From Osedax fenrisi (Eukaryota; Annelida; Polychaeta; Sabellida; Siboglinidae), in NCBI GenBank assembly GCA_964019155.1, contig OZ025244.1, positions 8,989,919-9,053,918 on the forward strand: a stretch of DNA of 64,000 bases, given 5' to 3'. The notes beneath the pieces are model-generated. The model saw only the letters and a program-made list of their open reading frames with translations, was not told the origin of the DNA and did no database searches. Position numbers and translations under genes: made by a program. Positions 29,930 to 41,489 of this stretch are shown here, piece by piece (positions within the stretch are counted from its first letter, which is position 1; the number at the start of each line of letters is the position of its first letter).

Positions 29930-30735
29930 AAATGGCAAATAGATTGTCTAATTTAGATATTATGAACATATAAAATCAGTAATTGATGACAATACTAAAA
30001 CAATAAATGATCTAAAAATAATATCACATAATTGAAATCTATAATAAATAGTGTAAATATTAATAATGATAAATGTAATGATACAGAATCATATGCAAAT
30101 ATATTAAATAAAAACTTAGAAAAAACTATTGAAAATACAATACTTAAATCAGTCAATAAAAATATATCTGAAACCAATAATGTAAATTGTATAAAAAAAA
30201 CTATTATTCTATACAATGTAAAAGAACAGATATTCAATGACACAAATTCTAAAGAAAATTCTGATTTTCAATCAATATCAAATATTATAGATTTTTATCT
30301 ATTTTTAGATAAATGTATTATATCATTTTTATCAAATTTACCAATTCTATGGAATTTATTTATTTTTATATTTTTATTTTTATCAGATACTATATCTGAT
30401 AAAAATAAAAATATAAAAATAAATAAATTCCATAGAATTGGTAAATTTGATAAAAATGATATAATACATTTATCTAAAAATAGACCGATGAAAATTGTAC
30501 TTGATTCTGAAGAATTAAAATCAATATTAATCAGAAATGCATATAAATTAAAAAAATGCATCTTTTAATAAAGTAGGAATGTCTATTGAATACAGTATAG
30601 AAAAGCTTATTCAAAAGAGAGAATGTTTTAAAATAGCTAATGCTAAATGTACATTAGATACTATTTGTAAAGTTCATTTTATAAACAACGAATTTAAATT
30701 AATATATAATAATACATATAAAAAAAATCTATAAT
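29930..30735 (+). pseudogene. LINE ORF1-like region, rearranged
   Basis: The plus strand has a 178-codon frame (30032-30568) whose later part reads KINKFHRIGKFDKNDIIHL, then RPMKIVLDSEELKSILI and NAYKLKK. After a one-base frameshift come FNKVGMSIEYSIEKLIQKRE and CFKIANAKCTLDTICK. This succession (RIGK…RPxKI…ILxNAxxLK…VGxSxDxSxExxxxR) is the layout of the nucleic-acid-binding ORF1 protein of CR1/Jockey-type LINEs. The frame before residue KINKF is antisense filler from the inverted duplication at 30298-30484, so the ORF1 is not functional. ORF2 follows at 30840. Confidence 0.7.
30298..30484. repeat. 92-bp perfect inverted duplication with a 3-base loop inside LINE ORF1
   Basis: Bases 30298-30389 and 30393-30484 are exact reverse complements, separated by CTA. 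The right arm continues the genuine ORF1 reading. The left arm is its inverted copy, which is why both strands carry open frames ending in the same peptides. No mismatch was found in my position-by-position check. Confidence 0.95.
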
Positions 30736-30839
30736 ACAATAACAAAATATTATAAATATAAATGAATCTTTTAAATATAGATGAATATAATGAAATACAT
30801 TATAAAGATACAAGCCTATGAATGATATTATTAAATTTT

Positions 30840-31310
30840 CTAAGTTTTAATAAAAATATAAATAAATTATTAATATTTATCGATAAATTGACACATAAAC
30901 CTGATATTATTATATTAACAGAAACATGGCTTACTGATAAAGATTACCCATATTTCCCTAATTATAATTTTTTTTTATAAAAAATAGAATATTATCCAAT
31001 AAAAAGAGAGGCGAAGGTGTACTAGTACACCTTCGCCTATAAGCTTATATTAGTTAGTAAACTATAATGTTGCATAATTGAAGACCTCTCTTGTTCTATA
31101 ATGGATTATATTAATATTATATTAATTAAAATAATTATTAATTCAAATAACTTCACAATTATTTCATCTGTTTACATATCACCTGATTATAATGGAAATG
31201 ATGTTATTAATTTATTGTTTAACCTAATTCATAAATATATAAGTAGGGAAATGTATATTTGTGGTGATTATAATATTAATTTATTAAATAATACTGTATT
31301 ATCTATTCTG
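30840..31310 (+). pseudogene. LINE ORF2 endonuclease fragment
   Basis: The plus strand reads KPDIIILTETWLTDKDYPYF then PNYNFF, and after stops and a palindrome, SSVYISPDYNGNDVINLLF and REMYICGDYNINLLNN. The LTETWL and GDYNxxLL motifs are those of the apurinic-type endonuclease domain at the start of LINE ORF2. There are stops and a 30-bp perfect palindrome (31009-31038) in the region corresponding to the RRGEGV motif. The reverse transcriptase is missing. Confidence 0.82.
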
Positions 31311-31389
31311 TATTTTTTTAAATTATTATTGGTATTATTATTAGTCATCTGTAATTTGACAGGAATGTGGCGCCATTGCACGTCTTATT

Positions 31390-32421
31390 GAAAGATGATT
31401 ACTTTGTGTTTAGTAGTTTTAATTGTATAACATACTTTTAGATATTTTATTTTACACATATTTATAATAATTTACTATTTTTATTAACAAGTTCTCAATA
31501 TTACAATATTATAAAGTTACATATTTTACTAATATATATTTTAATACATTTTAATATTATACAATTATTTTATTATCTTATTTTATTATTTACTTTAATG
31601 TAATGGATTGAAAATGATGATAACTTCATGAATATTGTTTTATTATTTTTATTAATTTATATATATATATATATATATATATCTTCTATTGTATTGTTTC
31701 ATTTACTAATTATATTAAAAAGAATGCTAACACATGAATCATTATTATATTATTACTTTTACTAATATAGTAATATGTATATGAACATATTGGAGGTTTC
31801 GACCAAATAAAGCCTAGGCTCTCACTGATCCTCAATAGACGTATGATATACATAGTATATTAGTACATTCATATATTATTTATAATATATATATATATAT
31901 ATATAATTATATAAATTATAGGAAATACAAAGTAATACATTATTTATAATATATATATATATATATATAATTATATAAATTATAGGAAATACAAAGTAAT
32001 ACACGTATATATATACATACCCACACACGTACACACACACGCACACACATACACACACACATATATATATACACATGCAGATATTTCTCTGGTAATACTT
32101 CACCCGATATAATGACATATCATTAATCCTTGTGGTGACTCATCACTGATGACTACAGCGTCACCTCGCGGATGAATACCGAACTACAGCGTCACATCTC
32201 TACAACACAAACAGTAGTAGTGGTGGTAACATAGATAGTAGAACGGTATCACATATTATGGTATACCATGCTATAGCGTGGCAGTAGCGTGTTAATTAAC
32301 GAAGAGTAACGGGTCTACTTTATATGCAAATCTTCATTATTTTCTACGAATGTGCCTCTTCGTATAATATAGCATATATAGTATATTGTAGTACATTGTA
32401 TACCCTATCATGTATTCTGAG
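31390..32421. other. AT-rich intergenic DNA
   Basis: Contains a direct repeat of about 57-58 bp (ATTATTTATAATATATATAT… AGGAAATACAAAGTAATACA) at about 31874 and 31942, (CA)n at 32020-32060, and a less AT-rich patch at 32125-32300. No gene recognised. Confidence 0.55.
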
Positions 32422-32577
32422 TAGGGCGCTGGAATGATTTTGTATGTAGGGGGGGGGGACCAACCGATAAAAATAAATGTTGTGGTAAAAGTGGGGGACC
32501 AATACATAGGAGATCCCCCTAGATTTTAAAGTGGGGGGGGGGCATATCCCCCCGTCCCCCCTGTTGCAGCTCCCCTA
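32422..32577. mobile_element. Short G-rich MITE (hAT-like ends)
   Basis: Left end TAGGGCGCTGGAATGATTTT, then runs of G. Right end CCCCCTGTTGCAGCTCCCCTA, the approximate inverse. No clear target duplication. Layout and ends resemble small hAT-derived MITEs. Confidence 0.5.
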
Positions 32578-32747
32578 ATTTTTAGTAATGGTATATATAT
32601 ATATATATATATATATACACCAGCTTGCTATCATCACTATGTATCAAATGACACGTATACGTATGTAGGATATAGCCTGTGTGAGGTATTAGGGATCATG
32701 TATGTGTACAATGTACAATAGGCTTATCTTATATGATAAATACATCG

Positions 32748-32783
<36 letters not shown>

Positions 32784-32847
32784 TCGCTAATTCGGCTAAG
32801 GTCTTAAGACCATACATTTATAAATTTATATTAGAACTTTTAATAAA

Positions 32848-33026
32848 ACATATTGAAAGTAAAACTTGTGCCGAACCTATTTATTGGCCTTACCACACAT
32901 ATATATATATATATAGGGTTATATTATTAGAGGGAGAACATATTGAAAGTTAAACTTGTGCCGAACCTATTTATTGGCCTTACCACATATATATATATTT
33001 ATAGGGTTATATTATTAGAGGGAGAA
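32848..33026. repeat. Two tandem copies of a 90-bp unit
   Basis: Copies 32848-32937 and 32938-33026 start ACATATTGAAAGT and end ATTATTAGAGGGAGAA, with differences mainly in the internal TA tract. Part of the unit (AACTTGTGCCGAACC… TTATTGGCCTTACCACA) recurs in the opposite orientation at 28010-28085. Confidence 0.9.
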
Positions 33027-33245
33027 ATTAAATCTTTAATATTAACAGATGAAGTACTATCAGTGAAAAATGAAATTAACCATCCGAGAGGAGATCCTTC
33101 AATGCCAAGATCATTAATGCGCCCAATAAGGATATTATGATTCAGTGTATCGAATGCGCTCGAGAGGTCGAGTAATAGTAATTGTGAGACAAAATGAGAA
33201 GAATCAAACGAGTTATAGAGCGTATCAGTAATATGGTTGGGACAT
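33000..33245 (-). pseudogene. L2-like LINE, reverse transcriptase palm fragment
   Basis: Reading the minus strand, an open stretch gives LLLLDLSSAFDTLNHNILIG then RINDLGIEGSPLGWLISFF. This is the A-motif (LDLSxAFDTxxHxIL) and the following GIxGxxLxWxxSF of L2-type reverse transcriptases. The catalytic YADD part is absent; the fragment ends at the tandem repeat on one side and a (TA)n tract on the other. Confidence 0.85.
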
Positions 33246-33249
33246 ATAT

Positions 33250-33896
33250 ATATATATATTTATATATGCAGCGTCGGTGTAAATAACATCGTTTGTAAGA
33301 AAGTTCTTTATATCGTTTATATCTTTAAGTTCTTTATATCGATGAAATGCATTAATGATATTTCAATACTACTATAGTTGTATACAACTAGGTTCGTATT
33401 GTGTAGGTAAAATATTAAATGCATTATTATTAATAATAGGGGAGATTAGTTAAGTATTCACTAATATTTCACTATTGATGATGAGTGTCGGTATAGTGAA
33501 TACTTTATTGACATATATATTTTTATTTTTAAAAGAGGAGAGCTAAACTTAATTTAAATTTATCATACATAAGTTAGAATACATTGAATCATGTATTATA
33601 TCTAAATACCTATATAAGTTTTGTGAAATTGTAGGAAATATTATTCAACACATATATGTGTATGCACAGTTACACAAATCCGATTTCTATTTACGTCTTT
33701 ATCGTTTCCTGCGTGTCTTAATTAGAGAATCGGGTTTAAATCGATTCCTAAAATTCAAGTTTATGAATCGGTTTATGTGAAACCGATTATTAAATTTCTA
33801 TAGAAATAGGTTTATTTTAAACCTTCTACAATATATATCATCTAATTCTTATCTTATTCTAATGTGGTAAGTCATTCGATTTTTGTGTACATACAT

Positions 33897-33940
<44 letters not shown>

Positions 33941-34188
33941 GTAATAACGTTTATATATAATATACGTGAAAGCGTGCATGTAATCACAGTATATATCACG
34001 AGATACGGCGCGGCAAGTCACGTGAATGTTAAGTGCACATGTACTTACACGTTGCGCACGCGTAAACAGTTTGTCACGTGGTTATACTATGTAACACATG
34101 TGATATCAGCACAATCAGTATACTACAGTATAATATAGCCTACTATAGTACAAGCATGGTACACGCGCATTATAAGGACTTTTTATAC
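33250..34188. other. AT-rich DNA with a small CACGTG-bearing island
   Basis: Nothing gene-like up to 33900; (TA)n at 33902-33938. At 33965-34165 the sequence is CpG-richer with two CACGTG E-boxes (34019-34024, 34075-34080) and several ACATGTG-type sites. Confidence 0.5.
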
Positions 34189-34450
34189 CAGTTGTTCCCA
34201 ACATTGGGTATTTGGGTTTTTTTGTTTGGGTCATTGGCCAATTTCTAAAAAAAAACAATTTATTTAAAAAAAAAATGCTTGCATATACAGTTTTATATAC
34301 AGTTTAATACAAATCTTTAATTCCGGATTAAAGTTTACTACAAAGTTTAATACAAAATAAAAAAAAATATTTGTCATTGGGTCATTGTATTTTTGTAAAT
34401 TAAGAATTATCAAAAAAAGGGTCGTGATGGAAAAAGGTTGGGAACAACTG
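34189..34450. mobile_element. hAT/Charlie-like MITE
   Basis: Ends CAGTTGTTCCCAAC and GTTGGGAACAACTG are perfect 14-bp inverted repeats, of the CAGNGGTTCCCAAC type common in hAT elements. Flanking octamers TTTTATAC and CTGTAGAC agree at five positions and fit an nTnnnnAn duplication pattern, suggesting an old 8-bp duplication. 262 bp, no coding sequence. Confidence 0.85.
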
Positions 34451-35606
34451 CTGTAGACAATGTTAAGCCTACACTAGAGATTAGATAATTGAGATTAATT
34501 CTAGTTCGTATTAACTATACAAGTTTATATTATAGTAATGATGTGTAATTTATCTATTATGATATTATTTTTAATTCAAATTACTCATACATATATATTA
34601 TTATATTTATCATACTACAATGTCGTATATTAGTTATAAGTTTTATATAAATATTATATAAATTATATATATACATATATATATATATATTATATTTTAA
34701 AATAAACTATAATTTATTAATATAGTAATAAATCAATGAATATAGTACAATATTCATCACAATATAGTTATCATCATTATCATCTTCAACTTTATATGAT
34801 TATATACAATCATCATACAAATGAGCATCATCATCACCATCATCACCATCAGCATCATCATCAGCATCATCATCATTAATAGTATAATGATCTATCATCA
34901 ACATTACCATCACACACATAATTACAATCATTATCATCATCATCATCATCAATATACGACTCCTTGTTATCAAATCAAATATTTGTGTAAATCATTTAAT
35001 ATTTCACTCTATAAAATAATGTCCACTTGTCATTTTATTTCGTATACAACTTGAACAAGTCTCATTCATTCACTAGGTTTCACCAGCTTATAATATGCTA
35101 ATTCACAATCTTCGCATCTATCTAAATGTATAACATTACAAATTAATAAAATAATTAGATATTATCATAATAATTATGTTCGTATCATTCATAATTTAAA
35201 TTATATTAGTAACATATCCATTAATATATTACAATATAAACTTCATTTCCTAAAATATAATGAAATACCCTTTCAAACCCAACTAGTTTCAATAGTTCGC
35301 AATCTTATTTATTCTAAATTTCCAAATATTCTTAATATTCATATTTAACATATGTCAGCCCTATCTTCACTCAGACGCGTCTATTACATCAATAGGTATA
35401 ATGTACACATTTAATTACTAACATTCTTGTTATATCTTTTAGTGTAACCCGACCTAATAATGGGAATGCTTGCTTTCAATTAATATTTCAAATATTAATA
35501 ATTATAATTGTTTTCGACGCAATGTAAACAACATTATATTGTCTAGTTATTAGTTAGGTGTTTATTTATTATATTTTTAAGTTTTAATTAGAAATATACT
35601 TATATG

Positions 35607-35642
<36 letters not shown>

Positions 35643-35657
35643 CTTGATTTTTATCGC

Positions 35658-35691
<34 letters not shown>

Positions 35692-36219
35692 TTATATTGT
35701 GTATACACTGTTTATTTATATAACTATTATATATTTAGTGTGTTTAAATAAATTAACCAATCAATCAATTAATCAATACCATCATTATCAGAATACGTTT
35801 CCTTACACTTAACATTAGTATCACCACCATTATCAACAATATCAATGTACTAATTACACTATACCTCTACTTGGGGGCGTCATAAAAGGGGGATGGAACA
35901 TCTACAAATTATTTTATTCTTTATAAATATTATATTTCTTCTATTTATAGTATTTGTAGTATTATTATATCCAACATTTATTTGTATTGTGCAACCCAAT
36001 ACAAGTCAATCATAGTAAGCCCTATACAAGTGATATTATAGATTTATCTTCTTAGCAAAGTATATGGTAATAATTGATGAGTGTGAGATACCCCCCCCAC
36101 TTTTGTACCGGCAATCTTGTAGATACCGAATCACGGCAGTTTTCTTAGTTAACCCTATGGGGTTAGTTAAGAAGAGTTATAAAGAGCTAGAGAGAACTAG
36201 TTATAGTAATAATATAAAG
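34451..36219. other. Intergenic DNA with (ATC)n and (TA)n
   Basis: (ATC)n-type microsatellites at 34765-34955. 35150-35350 has an open, non-repetitive plus-strand stretch (…HNLNYISNISINILQYKLHF…) that could be a LINE remnant but has no diagnostic motif. (TA)n lies at 35611-35690. A small hairpin, CTTAGTTAACCCTATGGGGT…, lies at 36146-36172. Confidence 0.45.
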
Positions 36220-36224
36220 GTATA

Positions 36225-36545
36225 TTGACCTAATGAAAACGATAGACGTTTATACGCGTCAAGTTGAAATAATAAAACAAATAGTTAAATAACTACACGA
36301 ATAATAATATTATTAAAAATAATACATTAAAATGATAATATATGTGAACATATAGTCGATATTTAAAAGTAACAAAATATGATATTATCTATAAGTCATC
36401 AGGAAGACTGTTTCAGTACTTCGGAGCAGCAACAGTGAAAGCAGCATCTGCATACATAGATGAGACAAACGACACAGAAAGTTTCATCATCTCACATTTG
36501 CGAATCGGACGAGTAGTTGCTCGAATTCTAACTTTCTTAAATTGG
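36225..36545 (-). pseudogene. LINE 3' end fragment (family of 49583-50420)
   Basis: Plus-strand sequence AAACGATAGACGTTTATACG…, GGAAGACTGTTTCAGTACTT, and CGGAGCAGCAACAGTGAAAG parallels 49583-49870 over about 300 bp. There the minus strand encodes the last part of an ORF2 protein (…FTVAAPNYWNSLPDDL…). This is therefore a second truncated 3' end of that family, in the same orientation. Confidence 0.75.
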
Positions 36546-36589
36546 TATTATTTGTACCAGTATAGTAATATATCAACATCATCTTAGTT

Positions 36590-36735
36590 AATAGTACTAT
36601 AGTATACTAGTAATATACTACTCTAGTATACTATAGTATACTAGTAGTATACTAGTAGTATATTACTCTATAGAGTAATATAGTACTATAGTATAATATA
36701 GTAATATATATGACTATAGTACTATATAACTATTT
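36590..36735. repeat. Cluster of ACTATAGTATACTAGT palindromes
   Basis: About 145 bp built almost only from TAGTATACTA, ACTATAGT and TACTAGTAGTA units, able to fold in several alternative hairpins. Smaller clusters of the same words lie at 14340-14385 and 7275-7315. Confidence 0.75.
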
Positions 36736-36929
36736 ATAACGAATTCATTATTTTATATTTTGAAATAGTTTCGAATGGTTGCGAGCGGTTTCGAACCATT
36801 AAGTTTGAAACTGAAACCGTTTCGAGTCTGTACATCTGAAGCGTTACGTCACTACAGTAGTATACTACTGATGCGAACACGACTTTAGGGTGTGGTTGTG
36901 TAGCACGATAGTTGGTTACGTTGTAAGAT

Positions 36930-37830
36930 GAGCACGTGGTTAGATGGACATTTGGTCACGTGTTCACGTTATAACGTGGACAGATGGACAGATGGACAGT
37001 CAGGTGATACACCGAGTAGATATTGATATAGTAACATGTCGACATGTGACACCTTACCAACTGATACCGTACTACAAAAGCTACCCCCCCTTTATCACGC
37101 CGTCATAATAATGTCACGTGGTTCTCGTACACTTGATTACCGCATAGCGTAGTACACTATAACTGTAATCATAACACTATATAAGCTGTATATAGTGTTA
37201 TATATATATATATTGTATACAGTGTATATAGTGTTATATACTATAGACTGTATATAGTGTTCGTTGTAATCTCATTAATAGCGCACGTCAATATATCGCC
37301 GACCTAATGAAACCGGCTCGTTTGTATCTATAGCTATCTAAAGCTATAGCCGTCCACCAATTAATATACATATATATAAATACACGCATTCGTGCACGAA
37401 CGCATGCGCCCGTACGTATATATGTGCGTGCGCATACACATGACAGTATACGTACGTACGTACGACGTATGCAATTACGAAGGGCACTACGATGTTTGTC
37501 GTAATCGCGTCGTCACGTGACGTATTCACGCTCGCTGCGATGACGTCATCGGTACGATCACGTGACCCGAAGTCACGTGTCAATCATCTCTCTCTCTCTC
37601 TCTAGTAGCGTCGTTCCAGCGAAAGCTCGGCCTAGAACCGCTCGCGCCGACGCCCGCCATCGTGTAGCGGAACGAACGCGTACGGAGCGCGCGCGTTGTC
37701 ATTGCGTGAGACGAGAGCGCCCGCGAAGGATCGTTACGTAACGCGTTACGATTACTATTACGTCACGCCGAGAACGCAGCTCCACTTCCGGTCAGTATTG
37801 GAATGTGTGTACGCCGTACACTGTACGGGC
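36930..37830. promoter_or_regulatory. CpG-rich island with seven CACGTG sites; promoter-like
   Basis: CACGTG occurs at 36933, 36957, 37115, 37514, 37559 and 37574, with further ACGTG half-sites. TGACGTCA lies at 37541, TTACGTAA at 37734, TTACGTCA at 37758, an ETS-type ACTTCCGG at 37784, a GCGCGCGC run near 37688, and CGCCATCGT (inverse of the YY1-like ATGGCGG) near 37655. This combination is typical of housekeeping promoters in animals and contrasts sharply with the AT-rich surroundings. No exon could be attached: the minus-strand ATG in the YY1-like word opens a frame of only 26 codons. A (TG)n tract follows at 37838-37890. Confidence 0.45.
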
Positions 37831-37839
37831 ATGTGTATG

Positions 37840-38261
37840 CATGTGTGTGTATGTGTGTGTTTGTGTTTGTGTGTGTGTGTTTGTGTGTAGATATGCTACT
37901 AGGCTCGTATATGATCCTAGTACTTATCTATAGATCTGATATCATGATAAGGACGTAAGCGTGCATCCATGTCCTTATTGTGCATATTGTTAATACGTCT
38001 ACACTAACTGACGTGTTCATTAACACATCTAGCAATTACGTAATAAAGTAGCGATTCGTTACCTAATCAACTACATACCGTTTACTAATGATAATAAAGT
38101 ATACACATAGTTAGTAGTGATTGTGGTTAAGTACTATTAATATAAATAATAGCATATCAAATTAGTGATAGAAGTGATATGTGTATATTGTTTTGTTGTT
38201 TTGTTGTTTTATTTTTTATTCTCGCGGATTCTTTATCCCATTCATGAAATTATATGAAGAA

Positions 38262-38304
<43 letters not shown>

Positions 38305-38489
38305 CACCGTGTATAATACACGTATACGTGTGTGTGTATATACTTAATATACATGCTTAGTGTAACAGTTATAGATGTAACGATGTGTGGTGTAATAGTT
38401 GATGATGTCACATGTTATGCAATAAGATAATTAGTACCCGGAATATAGAAAATATTCTCTATATATAATAACGGTATATATATATATAC

Positions 38490-38556
<67 letters not shown>

Positions 38557-39060
38557 TATGTATGTGTGTGAATATGAATATTGTATTCATAAAGGCATAT
38601 ATAACGAAATCACTTCGTTCTCTATGCCTAAAGGTATACCTTAATAGTATACTACTATAGTAGTAACCGTATAAGCTCCACCTATACTACACACACCACA
38701 CTATTTACATAGTGTATACACTTGTACACACTACATGTTTATGTGGACATCATTTATATATATATATATACATATATCGATAATGCTCTTTTGTTTGGTT
38801 TGAAAACAAAGGTTCTATATGAGCATAGTAAATATAACATTTATATGTCGCATATGTCATTTAGATTGTATTAAAAACAAAATATAGCAGTTCAAATATA
38901 CACGCATTAAGTTTCTGTAAACTGTATGCGATCATCTGTATACACGTATTGTTATTTATAAATATAGAATAAGTAACACTTGATATTAAGATATATAGGA
39001 ATATACCTAGTATTTATTTGTATATATTTAATTTAAATATATATTTATATTTTAATAAAT
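37840..39060. other. Microsatellite-rich intergenic DNA
   Basis: (TG)n/(TTTG) at 37838-37890, (TA)n at 38261-38305 and 38503-38553, otherwise AT-rich. No gene seen. Confidence 0.6.
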
Positions 39061-39099
39061 TTAGAGAATGCAATAGTGCATGATCGTCTGCAAAAAGTT

Positions 39100-40690
39100 A
39101 AAAATGACAACGATATTGTATGTTTGATAAATCATTAATAAATAATAATAAAATGTGTTATAACACCGAAGCTTGTGGAACACCATATCGTATAGGTATG
39201 GTAGAAGATATAGATGCATTTAAATGAACATAATGATTTATATTAGTTGTAACTCATAATAAAATCACCACTTAACCTCTAAACCTCTAAAACCACTATT
39301 TAAACCTCTAAAACCATATAAATATAATTTTTCAAAGTAAAACGGAATGATCAAGTGAATCAAATGCCTTTTTTAATATCAATAGATACTGTCGCGCAAT
39401 GTTTATCATTATTGGTTTATAATTATAAATAATCAATGAAGTCAAGAAGTGCATTACGAGTTGATATAGTTTCTCTGAAACCAATTTGACACGTTTTTAA
39501 AATTGTATTTGTATCCAACAAATTTAAAATACTTATTTTTATTAATTTCTCAACATTTTTAGAGAATTGTGATGTAATAATAATCGGTCTATAAATTGAA
39601 TAATCACATTAATTACGTTTCTTATATATAACAATTACCTTAGAGGTTTTTAATATATCAGGAAATATAGGTAATAGAAATAAACCTACCCGTACAATTA
39701 AAAGGTTAAATAAATAAATACGAATTTGGTTGATAGATGTAATTATTCTTCGTAATAAATAACGGTTCAATCCACGGAAATAATTACTACATTTATCTTA
39801 ATTTTGTTTACTATATTTTCAATTTCCGCTATTGTAGTAGGTGTAAAGAAAATATAACTTGGTTTAGAAGTATTATTAGTTAATCTATCTTTGTAAGGGT
39901 TATAAATACTATTATTCAGATAAGCTCCAATAGTAGTAACATATTTATTAAAATTATTAGAATTTTCAGAGTCATATTTATTATTATTCATTTAAATAGT
40001 GTTTTTATTTGTATTTTTAATAAGATTATTCAGAGATCTCCATTTATCTTTTATTATTGGTTTTTAGTTTATCAGAATAATATTTTTTTTACATTTTTAA
40101 AATATTTGATTTAAACAATTTTTATGGTTTTTATATTCCATATCAAAGTTTGAATTTATAATATTTTGTTTGTAGAGTTTATTTTATTAAGTATACATTT
40201 TAGTAGTGATTTTGTAATCCGTTGTTTATTATTTATATAAAGCATATTTTTAATTTTTTTTAAGGACAGCAAATATTATAGAATTTTGTAAAAATGTTGG
40301 TAGAATTGTTAAAAGCAATATAAATATTAGAATATGAATAAATATCAGTATAGTCAATACATTGATACATTTAGTTTTATAATATTATTTTGAGAGTGGT
40401 TTATATATTTAAAAATCAGTGTATCATTAGTTTTATTTTTTAATAATTCAAAAATGGCGAATATAGGTAAGTGGTCTCTTATAGCAGTTATTAAAATACC
40501 ATTATATATATAAGATTTTTATTAAAATTTGTAAATATATTATCTATATGTGAGTTTCCATTAGATTAAAAAGAATGAGTTGATTTAGTTATTAGTGGTA
40601 TACAATTCATAGAATAAAATATGACAATACAATACTTGGTTATATTATTATAATGTGAACGTAAATTAATATTAAAATCACCTAAAATAA
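39100..40690 (-). pseudogene. CR1/Jockey-like LINE, partial ORF2 (endonuclease to reverse transcriptase), decayed
   Basis: Reading the minus strand from 40690: FILGDFNINLRSHYNN (endonuclease GDFNIxL), IPLITKSTHS, HIDNIFTNF, and a degraded SDHLPIF region. Then a 74-codon open piece (39991-39767) with FFTPTTIAEIENIVNKIK. Then FPDILKTSKVIVIYKK, YRPIIITSQFSKNVEKLI, GFRETISTRNALLDFIDYL, and VSIDIKKAFDSLDHSVLL. These are endonuclease, linker and the first reverse transcriptase motifs in family order. Many stops and frameshifts are present, and the YADD half is absent. The 5' edge is bounded by the MITE at 40696. Confidence 0.83.
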
Positions 40691-40695
40691 ACATA

Positions 40696-41103
40696 CAGTC
40701 AACTCCCGATAAGTCGGACTCGTAAGAGACCGGGAAAAGTGTCCGACTTATCCGAGATTCAGAATATCATGCAAATAAGACATGAGATGCTCAGCGTGAG
40801 TTAAAGGATTACTTAAATGTGGAATTATGCAACAATCAATAACATACAATGGTGTATTCAATAATATTACTTACTAAAATTATAATATACATTATTTAAA
40901 GTAAACATTTTTGACAATTTATAAAAAGTCAGACTTATCCAGTATAAAAATCATAAAAAAAATTCCGACTTATCCAATCAAACTTATCCAACTTATCCGA
41001 TTAATTTAACATTGAACTAGATACAAATTCAACCAAACCAACTAAATATGTCCGACTTATCGAGAAGTACAACTTATATGTAGTCCGACTTACCGAGAGT
41101 TGA

Positions 41104-41106
<3 letters not shown>
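40696..41106. mobile_element. pogo/Tigger-like MITE (copy 2)
   Basis: Ends CAGTCAACTCCCGATAAG and ACCGAGAGTTGACTG, bordered by TA on both sides, and interior GTCCGACTTATCC words. It matches copy 1 (19142-19579) along its whole length with small deletions. Here the left border is LINE sequence and the right border a (TA)n tract. Non-coding. Confidence 0.9.
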
Positions 41107-41153
<47 letters not shown>

Positions 41154-41291
41154 GTAGAAATTATAAGTATACTTATAATATACGTATAAACTAATTAATA
41201 AAAATTCGTATCAATTAATTAAATATTTGAACTATTGATTAATTGTGTATATTAACTATAATCTAAAATAAATGTTCTTAATATGAACATA

Positions 41292-41335
<44 letters not shown>

Positions 41336-41480
41336 ATATATAGTAATCGATTCTGATGGGAATACAATTAGATGGCAATTGTTTATAATTGAATTATAGC
41401 AGTAGAATTACATATATATATATATATATATACAATTATGACGTCATTCAAAGAAAAGAGCTAACGAAATAAAAGTATCG
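41107..41480. other. (TA)n-rich spacer
   Basis: (TA)n at 41107-41150, 41295-41331 and 41412-41432 with AT-rich sequence between. No gene seen. Confidence 0.7.
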
Positions 41481-41489
41481 CACGAAAGG

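Noticed and set aside
30295..30561. 88-codon minus-strand frame
   Set aside because: Mirror image of ORF1 caused by the perfect inverted duplication.
35150..35350. Possible protein-coding stretch on the plus strand
   Set aside because: Open but AT-rich with no motif; cannot be told from chance or an old LINE.
37344..37583. Minus-strand frame starting MTRDFGSRDRTDD
   Set aside because: Open only because of CpG-rich composition and CACGTG repeats; no splice sites or homology that I can support.
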